Below are positions 1 through 12,915 of a DNA stretch of 64,000 nucleotides, piece by piece. The translations under genes and the position numbers were made by a program. The DNA is from Callaeas wilsoni (lineage: Eukaryota > Chordata > Aves > Passeriformes > Callaeidae): the NCBI GenBank assembly GCA_013398955.1, contig VWPU01009432.1:140001-204000 (forward strand). Direction: 5' to 3'. Below the pieces are notes generated by a model, which searched no databases, had not been told where the DNA came from, and saw only the letters and a list, made by a program, of their open reading frames with translations. Numbering within the stretch: position 1 is the first letter of the stretch; each line of letters begins with the position of its first letter.

Positions 1-2333
1 CTTGGCATCTTTTCAAGTTCACTATTAGTGCAAAAATTTTATCTTGGTTTAGTAACTACACAAAAAAGTTACTCTATTTGCGCATACATATTTTTCCAAA
101 TATGTACGTACTTGGATGGCCTTAAATTCCCCAAGTAGAGAGGAATGTTTTCCATGGAGCTGCTTATTTCCAGTAACTCACATCAGAGCTGACACATGAA
201 AAATGGTGAAATTACTGAAGGTAGTCCAGCCTGAATAAGGACTACCTTATTAGTTCAGGTACTTGCATCGCCCTAATTTTCATATTAATCATGTGTCCAT
301 CTTTCTTTGAAATAGGGCCATCATGCTTCATGTCAGAATTCAGCATGTAAGTAAAATTCACAGTGCTTCAAATCTGACTTGAAAATATTTGTATGAAGAG
401 AACAGTGACTAATTTTATTGTTTCTAACAAAAATGTGATTTATTTTAGTCTTTTTGTACTACATGTACAATATGAACAGTTGGAAAATAATTTCGTTTTA
501 AAAAAAGAATTAGAAGTAGTTTTATAAACCCTCAAAAAACAACCCCAAAAGATAACAATATGGAGCTTTTCCTATTTAACAGAGCTGCTACACACTGTAA
601 TACAGCAATGTTATATATTTCTCATCAATTTTTACAGTTTCCACTGATTAAATATATATTGACTCATAAAGTATTACCATTACATCAATTGTCAGCAGAT
701 GCAAGAGTACGTCATTTAAATATTAACTATCATATAAAAATGGCAGCTTGATTGTTTGGAAGCAGTAATCTGGTGCTGGTTATTGCCATGTTTCCCTAAT
801 GCATTAGGCAGCAGTCACAAAATGCATTGCCTTTCTGATATACCTGCTACTACAAAACCAGAAGCAGATAAGTTCTTTATGTATCTCCCCTTTCTCCTAG
901 ATTTAATTTTTATTTATTTCTGAACTGCAGATATCTTTGATCTGAATTGCAAAAATGCATTAGTGAAATATAAACAAAGATATGCTCACTGGAGTCAGAA
1001 ATTATATGCATCATCTCTAAATCAATGGGAAAAATATACAAAGAACCAGTAACAGATATATTACTCTGTGCTTGAAATATTTTTATGACAGTTCCCATAT
1101 AATATGGGTGCAATATATCATGCATCGGGATGTTTACCTAAATTCTTAATAAGATTGTACTTATTTATGTAAAGTACATTCTGTTCTCAGTACTTCAAGA
1201 CTTGTCTTTTCCAGAGATGGTAAGAAGCTACGTATTACCACTAATATGAAATAAATCCTTTATTCTATGCTAACTGTACAATCAGGTTACACAGACACTT
1301 CACAGACCATTAAAACCTTCCAGTAATTGATAGGCAATCGCTCATTTGCTGGCTGCAGCAATGTATATGAGAGGAAAACCATTCTTTTTTAGTAATGTAA
1401 CATGTAGAACTTGCTGCTATTGCTACACTTAATGTTCATAGTGTCATATCATTTTTAATGCAAACACTCATTTTCTGCTTCCTTCTTACATTTTCTATTA
1501 AAATGCAACACAAAACAGCATACATTTCATTCTACCCCTTCGAGGATTGCATAAGCAGTTCCAGGGAGTATCAACTATTGTACTGCTACTATTACGGTAA
1601 ATAAATATTTTAGAGTTTAAAAAACAGGTATTTCATCAATTTTTTTTCTAGGAAACTCCTTGCCACTCGTTCAAACTTTTTACCTCTTCATTAAGCTAGT
1701 GCTAAGATAGCAGCTTTTAATACAAATAACACCTTGTATAACAAGGCAAATTCATATTCTAATTAATAAACAGCATCAATAAATTTGTCAAGACTTTAAT
1801 GGCATCCATACAGAACTTTTCATACACTGAGGAATTCATTCTCCTTAAGTGCTTTATCTTAAGCAGTTTTCATTAGCCATGCTCTAATCCGTATGAACAG
1901 AAATAAACGGAGTCAGGAAAATGACCTGTTTTAAGCCTTCCTTTTACTAAAAAGTAGTAATAACTTTGATGGGTTTTGTTATTAAAAGCAAGGAATCAAA
2001 CTGATACAACTCTACTTAATCAATGTGAGAATTTTTAGTAAGTTTATGCATTAAAGATCTGCAGTCTGTCTGAAATTTTCAGCAAAATACAAATTCAGGG
2101 TATCCTACACATTTGCCTTGAAGTTAAAAGACTAATTACATTAACTGATTTATTAATAAATGTGGCTTTTTGTCTAATTATTTTAAGTACTAACAGACTG
2201 GGGAATCATTTTAAATGCCTAATGTGCCTTGAAACCATTTTTTTTAGGTTAATTACATTTCTCACTAAAGTCACTATAGATGTGCCCCTCAGGTTTTACA
2301 CTGGAAGATTAAAGAAAAAAGAAAGATGATTAC
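1..2333 (-). other. CDIN1: CDIN1 intron 4 (5' part)
   Basis: AT-rich intron DNA starting at the exon 4 donor GTAATC. I looked for exon 5 (expected to begin V-D-Y-A-P-S) on the minus strand and did not find it. No repeats or RNA genes were recognised. Confidence 0.85.
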
Positions 2334-2394
2334 CTCATTGGCCAGATCCAGTAATACTGGGGCAGCTGCATTTTTCATCACTCCATTCAGGTAC
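2334..2394 (-). CDS. CDIN1: CDIN1 coding exon 4 (rest of codon 71 to residue 91)
   Basis: A 61-base exon with acceptor TTTGTCTAG|G and donor AATGAG|GTAATC on the minus strand. The first G completes Arg71. The rest encodes [20 protein letters not shown], against remembered human [20 protein letters not shown]. It ends in phase 0. In the family the next residues are V-D-Y. Tyr94, a reported human disease position, would therefore be the third residue of exon 5, which is off the window. This is the leftmost coding exon found here. Confidence 0.95.
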
Positions 2395-5300
2395 CTAGAC
2401 AAGACAAAGCCAGGTAATTTTGCAGTGGCAAGAAAAGGCCAGTTTATACATGTCAGCATCCCTTGTGAATCTTTTTCATTTGGGGGAAAATACCCCATTA
2501 CAGAGTATTTAATGGGAAATCTTTTAAGAAATAAGTATTTTAAGCCATCACTAACTCTCCAGAGTTGTCTCCTATTCTATTCATCTGCAAAATATATCCA
2601 TCTCAATGAAGTCACTGGTAAAAAACCCAATATAACAGGAAATTTAAAAAAAAAGTGGCTTAATGACACATAAATAAATTATATCTGTACTACTTAAAGA
2701 TGCATCACAGACAAATAAACCTCTATTATTCACAGTAAAGATTTTTGGTTCCACATGACCTTCAACTATGAAGGTGCACTGTATATCTTATTCAATTCAT
2801 TACTATGCACAAAAACCAGAAATTCTCAAATTTATTCCAGATTTTATCAGCTGGGCAGTAATTTAAATACTAAAGGCTTACTTTAGTGAAATCAGTCTAA
2901 CAATTAATATTCTTAAGAGAAAACAAGAAATATCTAGGATTCAATAAAGGTTGATAGAAAGTCATTATCCTATCAGTGGGAAAGTCTTAATGCTTCTGGT
3001 TGAGGGTATTATAGAATGATGTTTCTGACCATCGTTTCACACAATGTCGCTTTCCTCACTTCTGGTACTTTAACTGCTTGATATTTACATTTCGATAAAG
3101 CCTGAAACCTGTGTTCAGAAGCTGATGGGAAGCAGCTATGATATTGGAAACCACTTTGTGCTTTGCAGCCATGTGGAAAAGAACAATAGTTACCAACATT
3201 TGAATCTGCTCGTTTATCCTATCTGTATTCACGTAGCACATCATTACTGACATCATTAGAAGGCCACAGCCTTTCCAGCTCTATCATTAACTATCCATCG
3301 GAAGACACTCTTCTGCTCATTAGTTACAGACATTAAAATTCTTTATCATTTTACCTTTCTGTGGAATGGGTGGAGTACCTTTATAAAACCCCTTCACATA
3401 AGATTAGATAGAGGGGTTTTTGCTTGCAGGTTACTCTGAGGCTTAATGAATTAAGGAAATGAAAAAAGCTTTTTGCTGTAACCTATTTCGGTTCCACATT
3501 AAAAAAAAACCACAAAACAAGATGCCTCATGTATGTTTAAACATTGAAAATTTGTAACAGAAGAAAATGAGAGATCATACACAAAATACCTAACCAGGAA
3601 AATGTACTTGAGATTAATGTTCTCAAACATGCATCTAGATGATAGAACAAGCAACACTACATTGACAATGAAGTAAATTTCTGTCAGATATTTCTAATGC
3701 TTCTGGCAACTCCATTATAGACTAACAGGTCTCACATGCTGATGGCAATACTGTTCTGAAAACTTGCTGATCCTTCTTGTACTTTGTCTTTGCCTAAGTT
3801 TTGGACTAGTAAGTCTCAGCCGAGCAGAAGAAACTACTCTACTCAACTATTTCACTTGCTCCTAACAGGGACCACTGGAAACAACTACCTTCAAAACCTG
3901 CTAGTTTCTGACCTAAGAAAGCAATGACAGCACAATTATCTGCTTGTATGTCAGCAGGAATAGTAAGAAGCATAGCACCCAGACTGGGGTTTAAAGCAGT
4001 AAAGTGGATGCTACAGAAGAGCAGAGGAGAAGACATGTTTGTCATGTTTACACCTGAAGTATTTCAAAGTGGCTTCTAACTCAAGTTGTCTGCTTCTCTA
4101 GCCTCCTGAACACACTACACAGTAAATCTACTAAAACAGGACTGAGATGAGTTTTCTAACTATTGACCAGAACATCTCTGATTTTAAAACATGTGCATTT
4201 TATTCAGCCATGTTAATACACTTGCAAAATGACATGCCCAGAAATAGCATAAAGAATGATTTTCCCTACCACTACCACACAGCTTCATACATAATGCATT
4301 AGTTACGTACTGCTATCATACTTCAGACTACAGAAGAAGACAGGAGACCAAATCCTCCTACCTGATGTAAGACAAACTTAATCATACCTACAACCCTACT
4401 GACACCAATACAACTGCTGCTTTGCATAAAGCAAAATTTGGTCCCATGTTTCAGGTTGGAGTTTCAGGCTGGAACTAGCGATTTACACATATTCTAAGAA
4501 AAGGGTTACTTACACAGCAGTTACAATTACCACAGGCCACTTCACTGAAACTGTGCTGGTGAAAAATAATTTAAAGTAGTACTGTATATTCATGTTATTA
4601 GCACAACAATATTCTTAGTTTATATTTATATTCTTATATTTAGTTGATCCTAAACAAGAATCAACTCTAGGAGAAGTGTGATGTGATCCAGTACAAATTT
4701 TACAGAACAATACAACTACTAAAAAAATGAAATCAAAAACTCAAACTAGTACACTTCACATGAGATATTCTAAACCAGTGTCTGATATAATCAGGCTGTG
4801 GTTAAGTTTTAAATACATGACTCTGGCAGAAGCACAGTTAATTGTTTACAAATGAAGGCTCTTTGTCTATTTTCTTGATTCATACAGATTAGTATTAAGC
4901 ATGAATATCAGACATCTATCATCACAAGTATGAATTTACTTGCCATGCATGCTCTTCAGATATGTCAGTCTACAAAGTAATATTTTAATTGCATATCTTT
5001 ACCTGTTATCAGTATGCCCCAATTATGTCACTGGAATATTTTTTAGTAAAGCCTATAGAACTAACAGAAAAACTATAAGGTGTAGCAAACACAATTTATT
5101 AGCTTAAGATGCAAACAATTGTAAAATGACATAGAGGTTTTCATCCTCCCTTAAAAACTATTTCTGACACTTCTGTTGATAAAACAGGAGTGATCTAAAA
5201 ATTAGTGCTTTAACTGGCAATACATGAATATGTAACTTTTTGTAATGTAACACAAATGTTGTTTCAAACAACAAACTGTAATAGAACAAGCTCTCTTGCT

Positions 5301-5635
5301 GTAAAGAAGTTGTCATCAAAACTAGTCTTGACACAGAATTCCTAAAAATTACGAACTATAGGCAATACATAATAAATGCTATCACATACACTGTAAAAAA
5401 ATATTTGCTTATCCTGACTTAGAGCCAGGGAAGTAAACTCTTTCTTAATCAGAATGACCAAATCCTGAAAAATTTCTGTATTTCCAGTGAAAAACATTTT
5501 TATGTAAACCATTCTGTATTCCTAAATTCTTAATTTATTTTTATAGAAGATTAGCTTAATGAGCTAATTTACTCATAACTGCCGTAAAAAACAGTAGCTA
5601 TGGTAAAAGTCTTAACTGGGTTGGGGAGGTCATAC
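2395..5635 (-). other. CDIN1: CDIN1 intron 3
   Basis: A 3.2 kb AT-rich intron between exons 3 and 4, bounded by GTATGA and TTTGTCTAG. No mobile element or RNA gene was recognised. Confidence 0.9.
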
Positions 5636-5700
5636 CTTTGGTAGTAAGTTTCGATAGCTTCAGCAGTGTGATGCTTAGCATGTGTTCTTTTGATTTGTTT
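5636..5700 (-). CDS. CDIN1: CDIN1 coding exon 3 (residues 50-70 plus two bases of codon 71)
   Basis: A 65-base exon with acceptor ATTTTTCTAG|A and donor CAAAG|GTATGA on the minus strand. It encodes [11 protein letters not shown] then [10 protein letters not shown], with AG carried over to complete Arg71. Human has [22 protein letters not shown] as recalled, so most residues are identical. The basic, histidine-rich KRTHAKHH segment is the most recognisable part. It belongs to the predicted helical, helix-turn-helix-like N-terminal region. Intron 2 between this exon and exon 2 is only 855 bases, far shorter than the flanking introns. Confidence 0.95.
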
Positions 5701-6120
5701 CTAGAAAAATGAAAAAACAAGGAGTTTTACAAATGTGTCATAGATCAAAACACAGAAATCATGACTACGCAAACACATGATCCTTGGCTACACTTTGATG
5801 GATGTGAACTGTGTTTTTAGATTCCATACAGAAATGACATTCAATCTACCTACTGAATTGAACGTCTTCAGACTCTACTGCAATGTACCATATGTAAAAG
5901 CCAGTAAGGTCACAATAATTGAATCTAAATAAGTTTACGGAAGGCTGCTGAGGGCAAAGAAAAACTTGTTCTCTCTTTCAACCTTTGTATTAATTTTCCC
6001 TCAATTCAATTCCATCTAAGTCTGGTGCACTCTAGTTTTACAATTCAATTGGCATTTTTAACCAGGAAGAACATTGCTTAAAAACAACTTATTTGAAAAA
6101 CTACAAAAAGTAATTCCATA

Positions 6121-6530
6121 GAGACTTGCCACTTGACTGACACCTGTCATCTCATGATAAATGACTCCATTTTCTGCCTCTCTTGCCTTCTGCCACTCCG
6201 GCAATGGTCATTTATCATCATCTCTGTCAGCAATGGAAAGCAGCACTGACAGTGCAAGTCAGCAAACATTTAGCACATGGAACCACGCAACACAGGGAAA
6301 TTATTATTGTCAGAATAATAATGGTTTAGCGTAATTTATTACAGGTCCACCAAATAAGCAAAGGCTAGATGTTATTAGACAGATGGATGGGTAGGCTTGG
6401 CAGCCATCCACTGAGACTCAGGCGGTGCTTGATGTGGAAAAAGGAACATCCTCCAAACCAATCAGAAAGCTGGCAGTTCAATTACAAAGAAATAAAGGGA
6501 CATTCATCATTCAATTAGGCACCTGTCAAC
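6121..6530. promoter_or_regulatory. Candidate conserved noncoding element in CDIN1 intron 2
   Basis: The stretch is dense in homeodomain and TALE-type motifs: several TGACA/TGTCA half sites (MEIS/PREP-like) near 6136-6150, 6224-6232, 6247-6252 and 6309-6314. It also has ATGATAAATGAC with its exact inverted copy, AATAATAATGG, TGTTATTAGACAG, and a CCAATCAG near 6458. It lacks repeat signatures and is less AT-rich than flanking intron. Its place beside exon 2 also fits. In human, introns and flanks of this gene lie near MEIS2, whose enhancers are widely spread. Conservation itself cannot be seen from one sequence. Confidence 0.4.
6154..6218. repeat. Inverted repeat with 12-bp perfect arms
   Basis: ATGATAAATGAC at 6154-6165 is exactly complementary to GTCATTTATCAT at 6207-6218. 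Four more pairs (CATT/AATG) extend the stem inward past a two-base bulge. The loop is about 31 bases. Each arm looks like a homeodomain/TALE composite site, so a pair of oppositely oriented protein-binding sites is as likely as a folded structure. Confidence 0.8.
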
Positions 6531-6555
6531 CCTCACAAAGGAAAAAACTTCTAAC

Positions 6556-6601
6556 CTGGTACTCCTGGGAGAAGATGCTCAGCAGAGTGGACTGCGATTG
6601 A
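6556..6601 (-). CDS. CDIN1: CDIN1 coding exon 2 (residues 34-49)
   Basis: A 46-base exon, too short to show as an open frame. The minus strand reads TTTGTTCCAG|T at the acceptor and CAG|GTTAGA at the donor. With the two carried bases it encodes SQSQSTLLSIFSQEYQ, against human SQSQATLLSIFSQEYQ as I remember it. It ends in phase 0. The donor departs from the GTRAGT consensus at position +3, so this exon may be more prone to skipping than its neighbours. Skipping would join phases 2 and 0 and shift the frame. It lies 26.5 kb downstream of exon 1. Confidence 0.95.
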
Positions 6602-8769
6602 CTGGAACAAATAAAAGAAGGACAAAGTTAATTACTGGAGTGCACTGCAAAGAAACAAAAGAGAAGAGAGCTTCAAAGGTAGGCCTGCTGCCCTGTAATC
6701 TAACAGAACATGAAAACAAGTGTGGAAAAGTTGTTCCAGATGAACACCTCAGACAAAGGCTTCCTGCTGCTAGGTCAAGGAGAGAGCGTATGAGGGAGGG
6801 GAGGAAAATATAGCAAGGATTTCAAATCAAACTAGCATATTGTTTGGGTGATTCAACTTCAGAACCCAAAAGTCATACCAGGAGCAAGTAGCAGAGCTAA
6901 AAGGTAACAGGCAAAAAAAGGCAATTAAAGCAAAATTTCCATTAATAATTGATGGAGTTAAATTTCATCAGCAGTTAGGAACATGCCGCTTGTTCACTGG
7001 CAACATATTGAAATTCATTTTGTTAGCAGCAAGGGAACTTCTTCAGTAGCTGTCTCATATTCAGGTTAAAAACTTCCCGCTCTGTCAGAAGTAGCATATG
7101 GGACCAGTGGAACATTCCCACTGAAACTGATGTGCTTTGAAAATGGAAACTTTCGCAGCAGGAAGCCAAGATTCCCCGGAGTCGGTCATTTCCAAAAGCT
7201 GCCATAAGCTTCATTCATCTAAGGCTCCACTCAATGTCAAACACCTGGCAATGAAGCAACCTGGAAAGCATTCTTCCCAAGTGGGAATTTTTCTCTCTGA
7301 ATTGTTAACATTTAGAAACGAGACAAGATTTTTTTTCCTCTGAAAGGCAATCAATACCACACTGCTACTGTTTTCAATTGTCCTCTGTGGATATATCTAC
7401 CTCATCACATCTCGAATACTACTAATTACTCCTGATATATTTTTCTACTACATGCAACTTGAACAAATTATAGTCTCAATAAATCGAGTTTTATGGTACA
7501 GCAAAGCATTATGAATAATTAACATTTTTTCCTTTCATGAACTTACCTACTATGGCACAGCATAGGTAGTTCAAAGAATCTACAATGTCAAAAATCTCAC
7601 TCTTCTGTCAGATTTCTTGTATGTGAATTTCACACCTGTATCATATCATAATTACATTAAAAGTACATGTTCTTGCCACACATAAACGACCCTTCTGCTT
7701 CCAACTGTCTAATTTAAGATATACTAATTTAAGATAGAGAAGTCCTACTGCCACTTTCAAAAGGGAACACTGAGGCACAAAACAACTCAATGGTTGGACC
7801 AGATTTAAACAGACAGTATGTATATGAAGCATGATATAAAGTTACCTCTAAACCAAGCAGTTGAAGAATCAGGAACAAAGTGACTAGATTAATGTAGTGC
7901 TGTATAAAGAACTTACAAGTATGTCTTATCCATAGCTGTGCTTCCAGGCTTTTTGCCATAACTCTGTATTTTGGGCTTGTCTGCCCAGCACAACATCTGC
8001 GTGACAGCAGTAAGCTGAGCCTTGATCTTTGGTATTTTACACATGGGACTGTTCACCCTGAGTACTCACTGAGACTGGATGTTAAAATTGTAGAAAAACG
8101 ATAGCAACAGAAATTGACTAATATATAGATTTATTAAATTAATGGATTACAGAAAAAACAAGTACAATACAGTAAATAATTTAAATTTTATTAAAGTTTT
8201 TATTTAAATCAAATAAATAGTATTTAAATAAAAAAATTATTTAAATATACATGTGACACAGAGGCCAGGAGTTACATACCACGAAGCCTCTCTAAAAGGT
8301 GCACAATCCAATTATGACAACCTGCAACCTGCACATGTAATCACTAGAAGGTGAACAAATGAAAGAAATTAAGATTACATGCTTGCACAGGCTATACACA
8401 TACAGAAAGCTAAGATATTTCAAGTTGATTTAAAAAAACCCCAAATCTGCAGGCTATAAATAAGTTGGATACATATGGCCCCCTAATGGCTCACCACACA
8501 ACTATTATTACCTTGTAGATTTACATGGTCATAATGGTAGAACTGAATTTAGAGATAGATGTGGGAAAAAACTCAAAACAGGACAGCATTTGACTAGATT
8601 TCTGATTTGAGTTCTCCACTGACATAGCAATTTTTGTGTTTTTAGACTATTCCTGGTATGATAACTGTACTTAGTCTTCCATTATCCTATTATACACTGC
8701 CACTGACATATTAAAAGAAACTAAGACCATTATCCCTCTCTCCCTTTACACTCCACCTTTAATAGCAGA

Positions 8770-8838
8770 CTTGGAAATGCTAGGTTAGTGGTTGGACTTG
8801 ATGACCTTCAAAGTCTTCTTAAAACTAAATGTTTCTCT
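8770..8838 (+). mobile_element. CR1 LINE 3'-end fragment
   Basis: The sequence GGTTGGACTTGATGACCTTC followed by AAAGTCTTCTT and AACTAAATG closely follows the well-known CR1 3' end (…TTGGACTTGATGATCTTAAAGGTCTTTTCCAACCTAAATG in several CR1 families). Only the terminal 70 bases or so are recognisable, so this is a short, diverged 5'-truncated copy in CDIN1 intron 1, antisense to the gene. Confidence 0.8.
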
Positions 8839-10586
8839 TATTCTTGTCCATTTTATTTGTCCCTTTGGTGTCCTTGGATTTTGACCTTCTACTTCAATTT
8901 AGTTCAACATTCCTCTCCTATGCTTCCAACTGTTCAGATAATTCAGGACTTCGCATGAATACGAAAAAAATTCATTCCAATAACAGTGCAAGTTGGATAT
9001 AAACTGGATTGCAGTACACAAACTTTACCACTGTGGCAAACAGAATTATTTCAGTAACACCATTCAAAGAATTTCAAGCCTTACTACCAGATGATCTTTC
9101 CCCTTCTCCAGGAGAAGTGGATTTATATCTTCACATGGCTGCTTCCATGTTTCTTCTGGTTAACACAGTTCCTCTCTTAAACACTAAAACCACTCATGTG
9201 CCACTCAGTGTTTCCTTGCTACAATTTCATTGAGACAACTTCCTGGCAAAATGAAATAGCTCCTCAAAACACAGATGGAGCATCTATTGCAAGATCCCAT
9301 TGAGTGAAAACTGAAACATCATGGTTTCAGCAAGCACTGAAAAAGACAGTACTGTGTACTTGGAGAGGGGAGAGAAGTAATGAACACGCATTTGAATAGC
9401 AAAACAGCATGATCACAACTGCTGATACTGACAGCAGGAATACTACTACAGAAGTTATCATTACTTCTACAGGAACAGCTAAATTTCCAGGGCTCCATCT
9501 ATCCTCTGATACTTCTACACAAGATTTCAAAGCAATAAATGAGCAGACAAATGCATTTATCACTGAGCTATCCAGGAAAACAAAGGTAACACTGAAAGTG
9601 TTTTTTATTCAAAGTAACATTTGAGTACTGCGTTATTGCCTTTCATGGAATAAACTATATAGTAAGCCTCAGGGCTTACTTGAAGGCTAGGAATATAGAT
9701 ATGTTTGTGCAGACAAGCAGACACTTTTGTTGAGAAACAACTGTACAGCCAAGGTACATAACTGCTGATTTTCTGAAACAAACAAAAAATCCAGAAGTCA
9801 TAATTCTGAGTACTAGCTCATTTAAATATTTAATAAATTAACTTGTTACCTGTCTTGTAGAGCTAAGTATATTTTCCAGGTAAAGAAGCAAACTTTTCTC
9901 TTAAGTTCTGCAGTGACAACTTTCATGGAAACATTTTCTCCTGCAATTCCAGATGGTAATGAATCTAACTCCCAGAGCTCTGTTCAAAGCATCTAGCCTT
10001 GCTCTTTAGATATTTTCTTTTTCTTGTATACTGGCATCCATAATGACGTCAATTTACCTTTTGTTACTCTGTGTTGATGTCAGTGGCATACTTCCATCTT
10101 AATGCCTCATGTATTTTGTGCTCTTGTCAATACTTAAGTGGATTTGAGCAGAAAACTCTGAAATCTAAAGTTGGCTAAAAATGTCCATTTTTTAAAGATA
10201 AAATTATTTTTATTTTAAAAAAGGAAGTGTAATTTCTAGGTTCCAAGTGATATAAAGATACCAAAATTTGCTTACTGTAAAAAACCAAAGTATTATAGAT
10301 ATGAAAGTTATTTCTAATATACAAATTCAACAATTAGAATGAGATGCCTGAGTCAGTCCAGAAAAAGGGATAAGAGAAATTGTCTCTAAGAACTTAGATA
10401 TCAGTCAAGCTAGAAAGAAAATGGCAAGTTTGGCACTGGAAAAAGAATATGCCCTTTGGTCAATTACTATGTAAGAATAAAATTTAGACCATTCTCTTCT
10501 AAGGAAACTCAGAATTTGGTGGATGAGGAATGCTATAATCCCTGGAGAGTGTTTCAGAAATGTTCTGGTTTGCAATGAGTATTCAC

Positions 10587-10622
10587 ATATAAAGTAGTAA
10601 CAGATAAGTTACTACTTCATAT
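10587..10622. repeat. Short hairpin in intron 1
   Basis: AAGTAGTAAC at 10592-10601 and GTTACTACTT at 10608-10617 are perfect complements around a six-base loop. After one mismatch, four more outer pairs (ATAT/ATAT) form, giving 14 of 15 paired positions. It is too short for a typical microRNA precursor. No function is assigned. Confidence 0.8.
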
Positions 10623-12816
10623 AAGCAGTTCAGTGCTCTGTAGCTAGAGTAGATACAAAACTTTGGCTAAGAAGCAGCTAGTAATGATGAAAGCAATTTA
10701 ATTGTACCAGATCATCACCTCAACAAAGTAGAGTTGCAGACGTAACCAAGATTTGGAGTGCTGTCCAGCCTAACATTTGCTACTTACTTCAGCCTCACCA
10801 GGAGAAAATTCAAGCATAATAAATGTTATGCAAATATTATATTATCAGCCCTTGCAAACAATGAATTCTTTACAAGTAAGATAAAACTTACAGTTTTTTA
10901 CTTTATTTTCTGAGATTACTGAAAACATGGGGTTGTAGGTGCAAACCAAGTTTCCACTTGTTTCATGTTTTAGAATGAGCTTCCTTTCCCTCACTTTTAA
11001 CTCCACACTTGTTGCATAAAGTAGAAAGAGTAAAAAAATCAGTTTTACATTCAATGTCATTTACCATGGAACAAAGGAAGAGTATCTAGCGAGATTTGTT
11101 AAAAAAAAAAAAAAGCAAAAAAAAGAGTAAATATGAACTGCAGTATTTAATCCTGAAGTTTTCACACAAGGGGAGACAAGCAGGGGAAAGCATAGTCCAT
11201 AAGACAAATATGTTATACATAAACAGAATAGCTTTATTGCTTCCTTTTCACAAAGTGGAATATTCCGCCTTGTTAAAATGATAAAGATATTGGTTAAAAA
11301 ACCGAGTGTAGGGGCGGGAGCTGTGTTTCCAAAATTCAGAAGCTGTCACATGTGAAATCCCAAAGCTGCAGTGTCAAACCTCTCTGAAGCACATACACTG
11401 CCACTTAGCTATAGCAGGAATTCAAGTAGGGGGGAAAGTTGTTTCTTTCCTTCCACAGTCTCCAGTGAGTATGCAGCACTACTCATATCTTTCATCATAT
11501 GTTCTGAAGTAGATAGCAAGAGTCTCCCATTTTTTTTTTAACTGGAAAAGAATTTCCCCTTTCCATGTATTGGAAGTTTAAAAATATTTCACTGATACAA
11601 TATTGAGCTTTAAAATAAAAGTAATAGGGCTAGAACTGTCTGGTGCTGCCATGCCAGATTTAGAAACTAAGGGAGGAAAGAAAGACATAAATCCAAAAAA
11701 TTTAAAAGACTAGTGGTGAAAGGGGAATTCTCCTTACATCTATCCCGAAGTTTCAGAGCATGTGTCTAAAACGCATTTTTCCTGTTACATTATTAAAGAC
11801 ATGAAAGAAATCCAAACAGCCAAATTCTTGTCTTCCATACTGCAACTGATTTGGAACAGGGACTCCTAAAGGAAGCAATGTTTATACTGCTTATCACATG
11901 CTGACCAGTCCACTCTAATTTGTAAAATCTCTGTCAGTAATGGATTTCAAATAGATCTAGCAGCATTGTTTCAAATGCATAACATGTACGTATGCATAAA
12001 GCCTCCGTGGCTTGCCAGAACTGCAGGATGTAGGCAGCAAGAACCACGGTTACACCTGTAAATGACCCAAAGCCAGTCTGATGGGCAACTTCCCACCTAA
12101 GAGGAGGTAACAACTAGTGGATTCTCAGAATTTCTGCCACATGTCAGGACTGTCCAGAAAACAAAAAGGCTTCTTAGCAGTCTGAATGATTCCACAAGAG
12201 AATCCAGGAAGGCTCAGGAATACCAAAGGCCTACACAAAGCTTGAGAACGGTTAGTCTTAAATGCATCCAAGCACTGAAGAACACGGAACAAGGGAGGCA
12301 CACTGACCTCTAGAACAGTTACAGCTTTAACCTTTCTTCACTGTAGCCTCTCGTACTACAATCTTTCTTATAGTTTAGTATGCTTGTGGCCAATTCTCTG
12401 AATGAAAATTCTCAAAAAGAGGAGTATTGTCTCTGTACACATTTGTACTTTTATCATTCACAAATTTAACATTGATTTATCAGAAGTCAGTGAATTACCA
12501 ATTTAAGTTAAATCAATATACTTGTCTATATACATGCATGTGGAAATATATGTTTGAATCAATAGGTGAGTTTGAATTAGGGTTACTAAGTAACATAGAA
12601 GTATCTAAGTCTTTAGTTACAACATGCTAACTTCTGTAAAGTGGTGATCCTCCAATTTTCCAGCTTTCCAGCTACATCAGTTCAAGTCTGGAATAAAAAA
12701 CCAGTTTTATTATTTCTGCATAAGAAACCTTCCACACAATGAAGCATTATTGGTAGCTACTACTTTGGAAACTATAAAGTCAATACAGTTCTGTAGAGGA
12801 AATACTCCCATTACAA

Positions 12817-12818
<2 letters not shown>

Positions 12819-12898
<80 letters not shown>

Positions 12899-12915
12899 AT
12901 CATTATTGTTGTTAT
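12819..12915 (+). repeat. Compound microsatellite (TTA)15(TTG)11
   Basis: Fifteen perfect TTA units (12819-12863) run directly into eleven perfect TTG units (12864-12896), then an imperfect TTATCATTATTGTTGTTA tail. It lies in CDIN1 intron 1, where the transcript reads (CAA)11(TAA)15. It creates long Leu-rich and Asn-rich open frames that are not genes. An A-to-G change that then spread by slippage is the usual way such compound arrays form. Confidence 0.98.

Larger units (their letters stand above)
5701..6555 (-). other. CDIN1: CDIN1 intron 2
   Basis: A short 855-base intron bounded by GTTAGA and ATTTTTCTAG. Its larger half is occupied by the motif-dense block at 6121-6530. Confidence 0.9.

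Noticed and set aside
1..2333. CDIN1 exon 5
   Set aside because: I searched the minus strand for the expected V-D-Y-A-P-S-L-M start and found no match, so the exon is beyond the window edge.
9327..9624. Overlapping sense and antisense open frames near 9.4 kb
   Set aside because: The plus-strand frame is Thr/Ser-rich and the opposite frame is hydrophobic as its mirror. Neither shows a recognised domain, signal or splice context.
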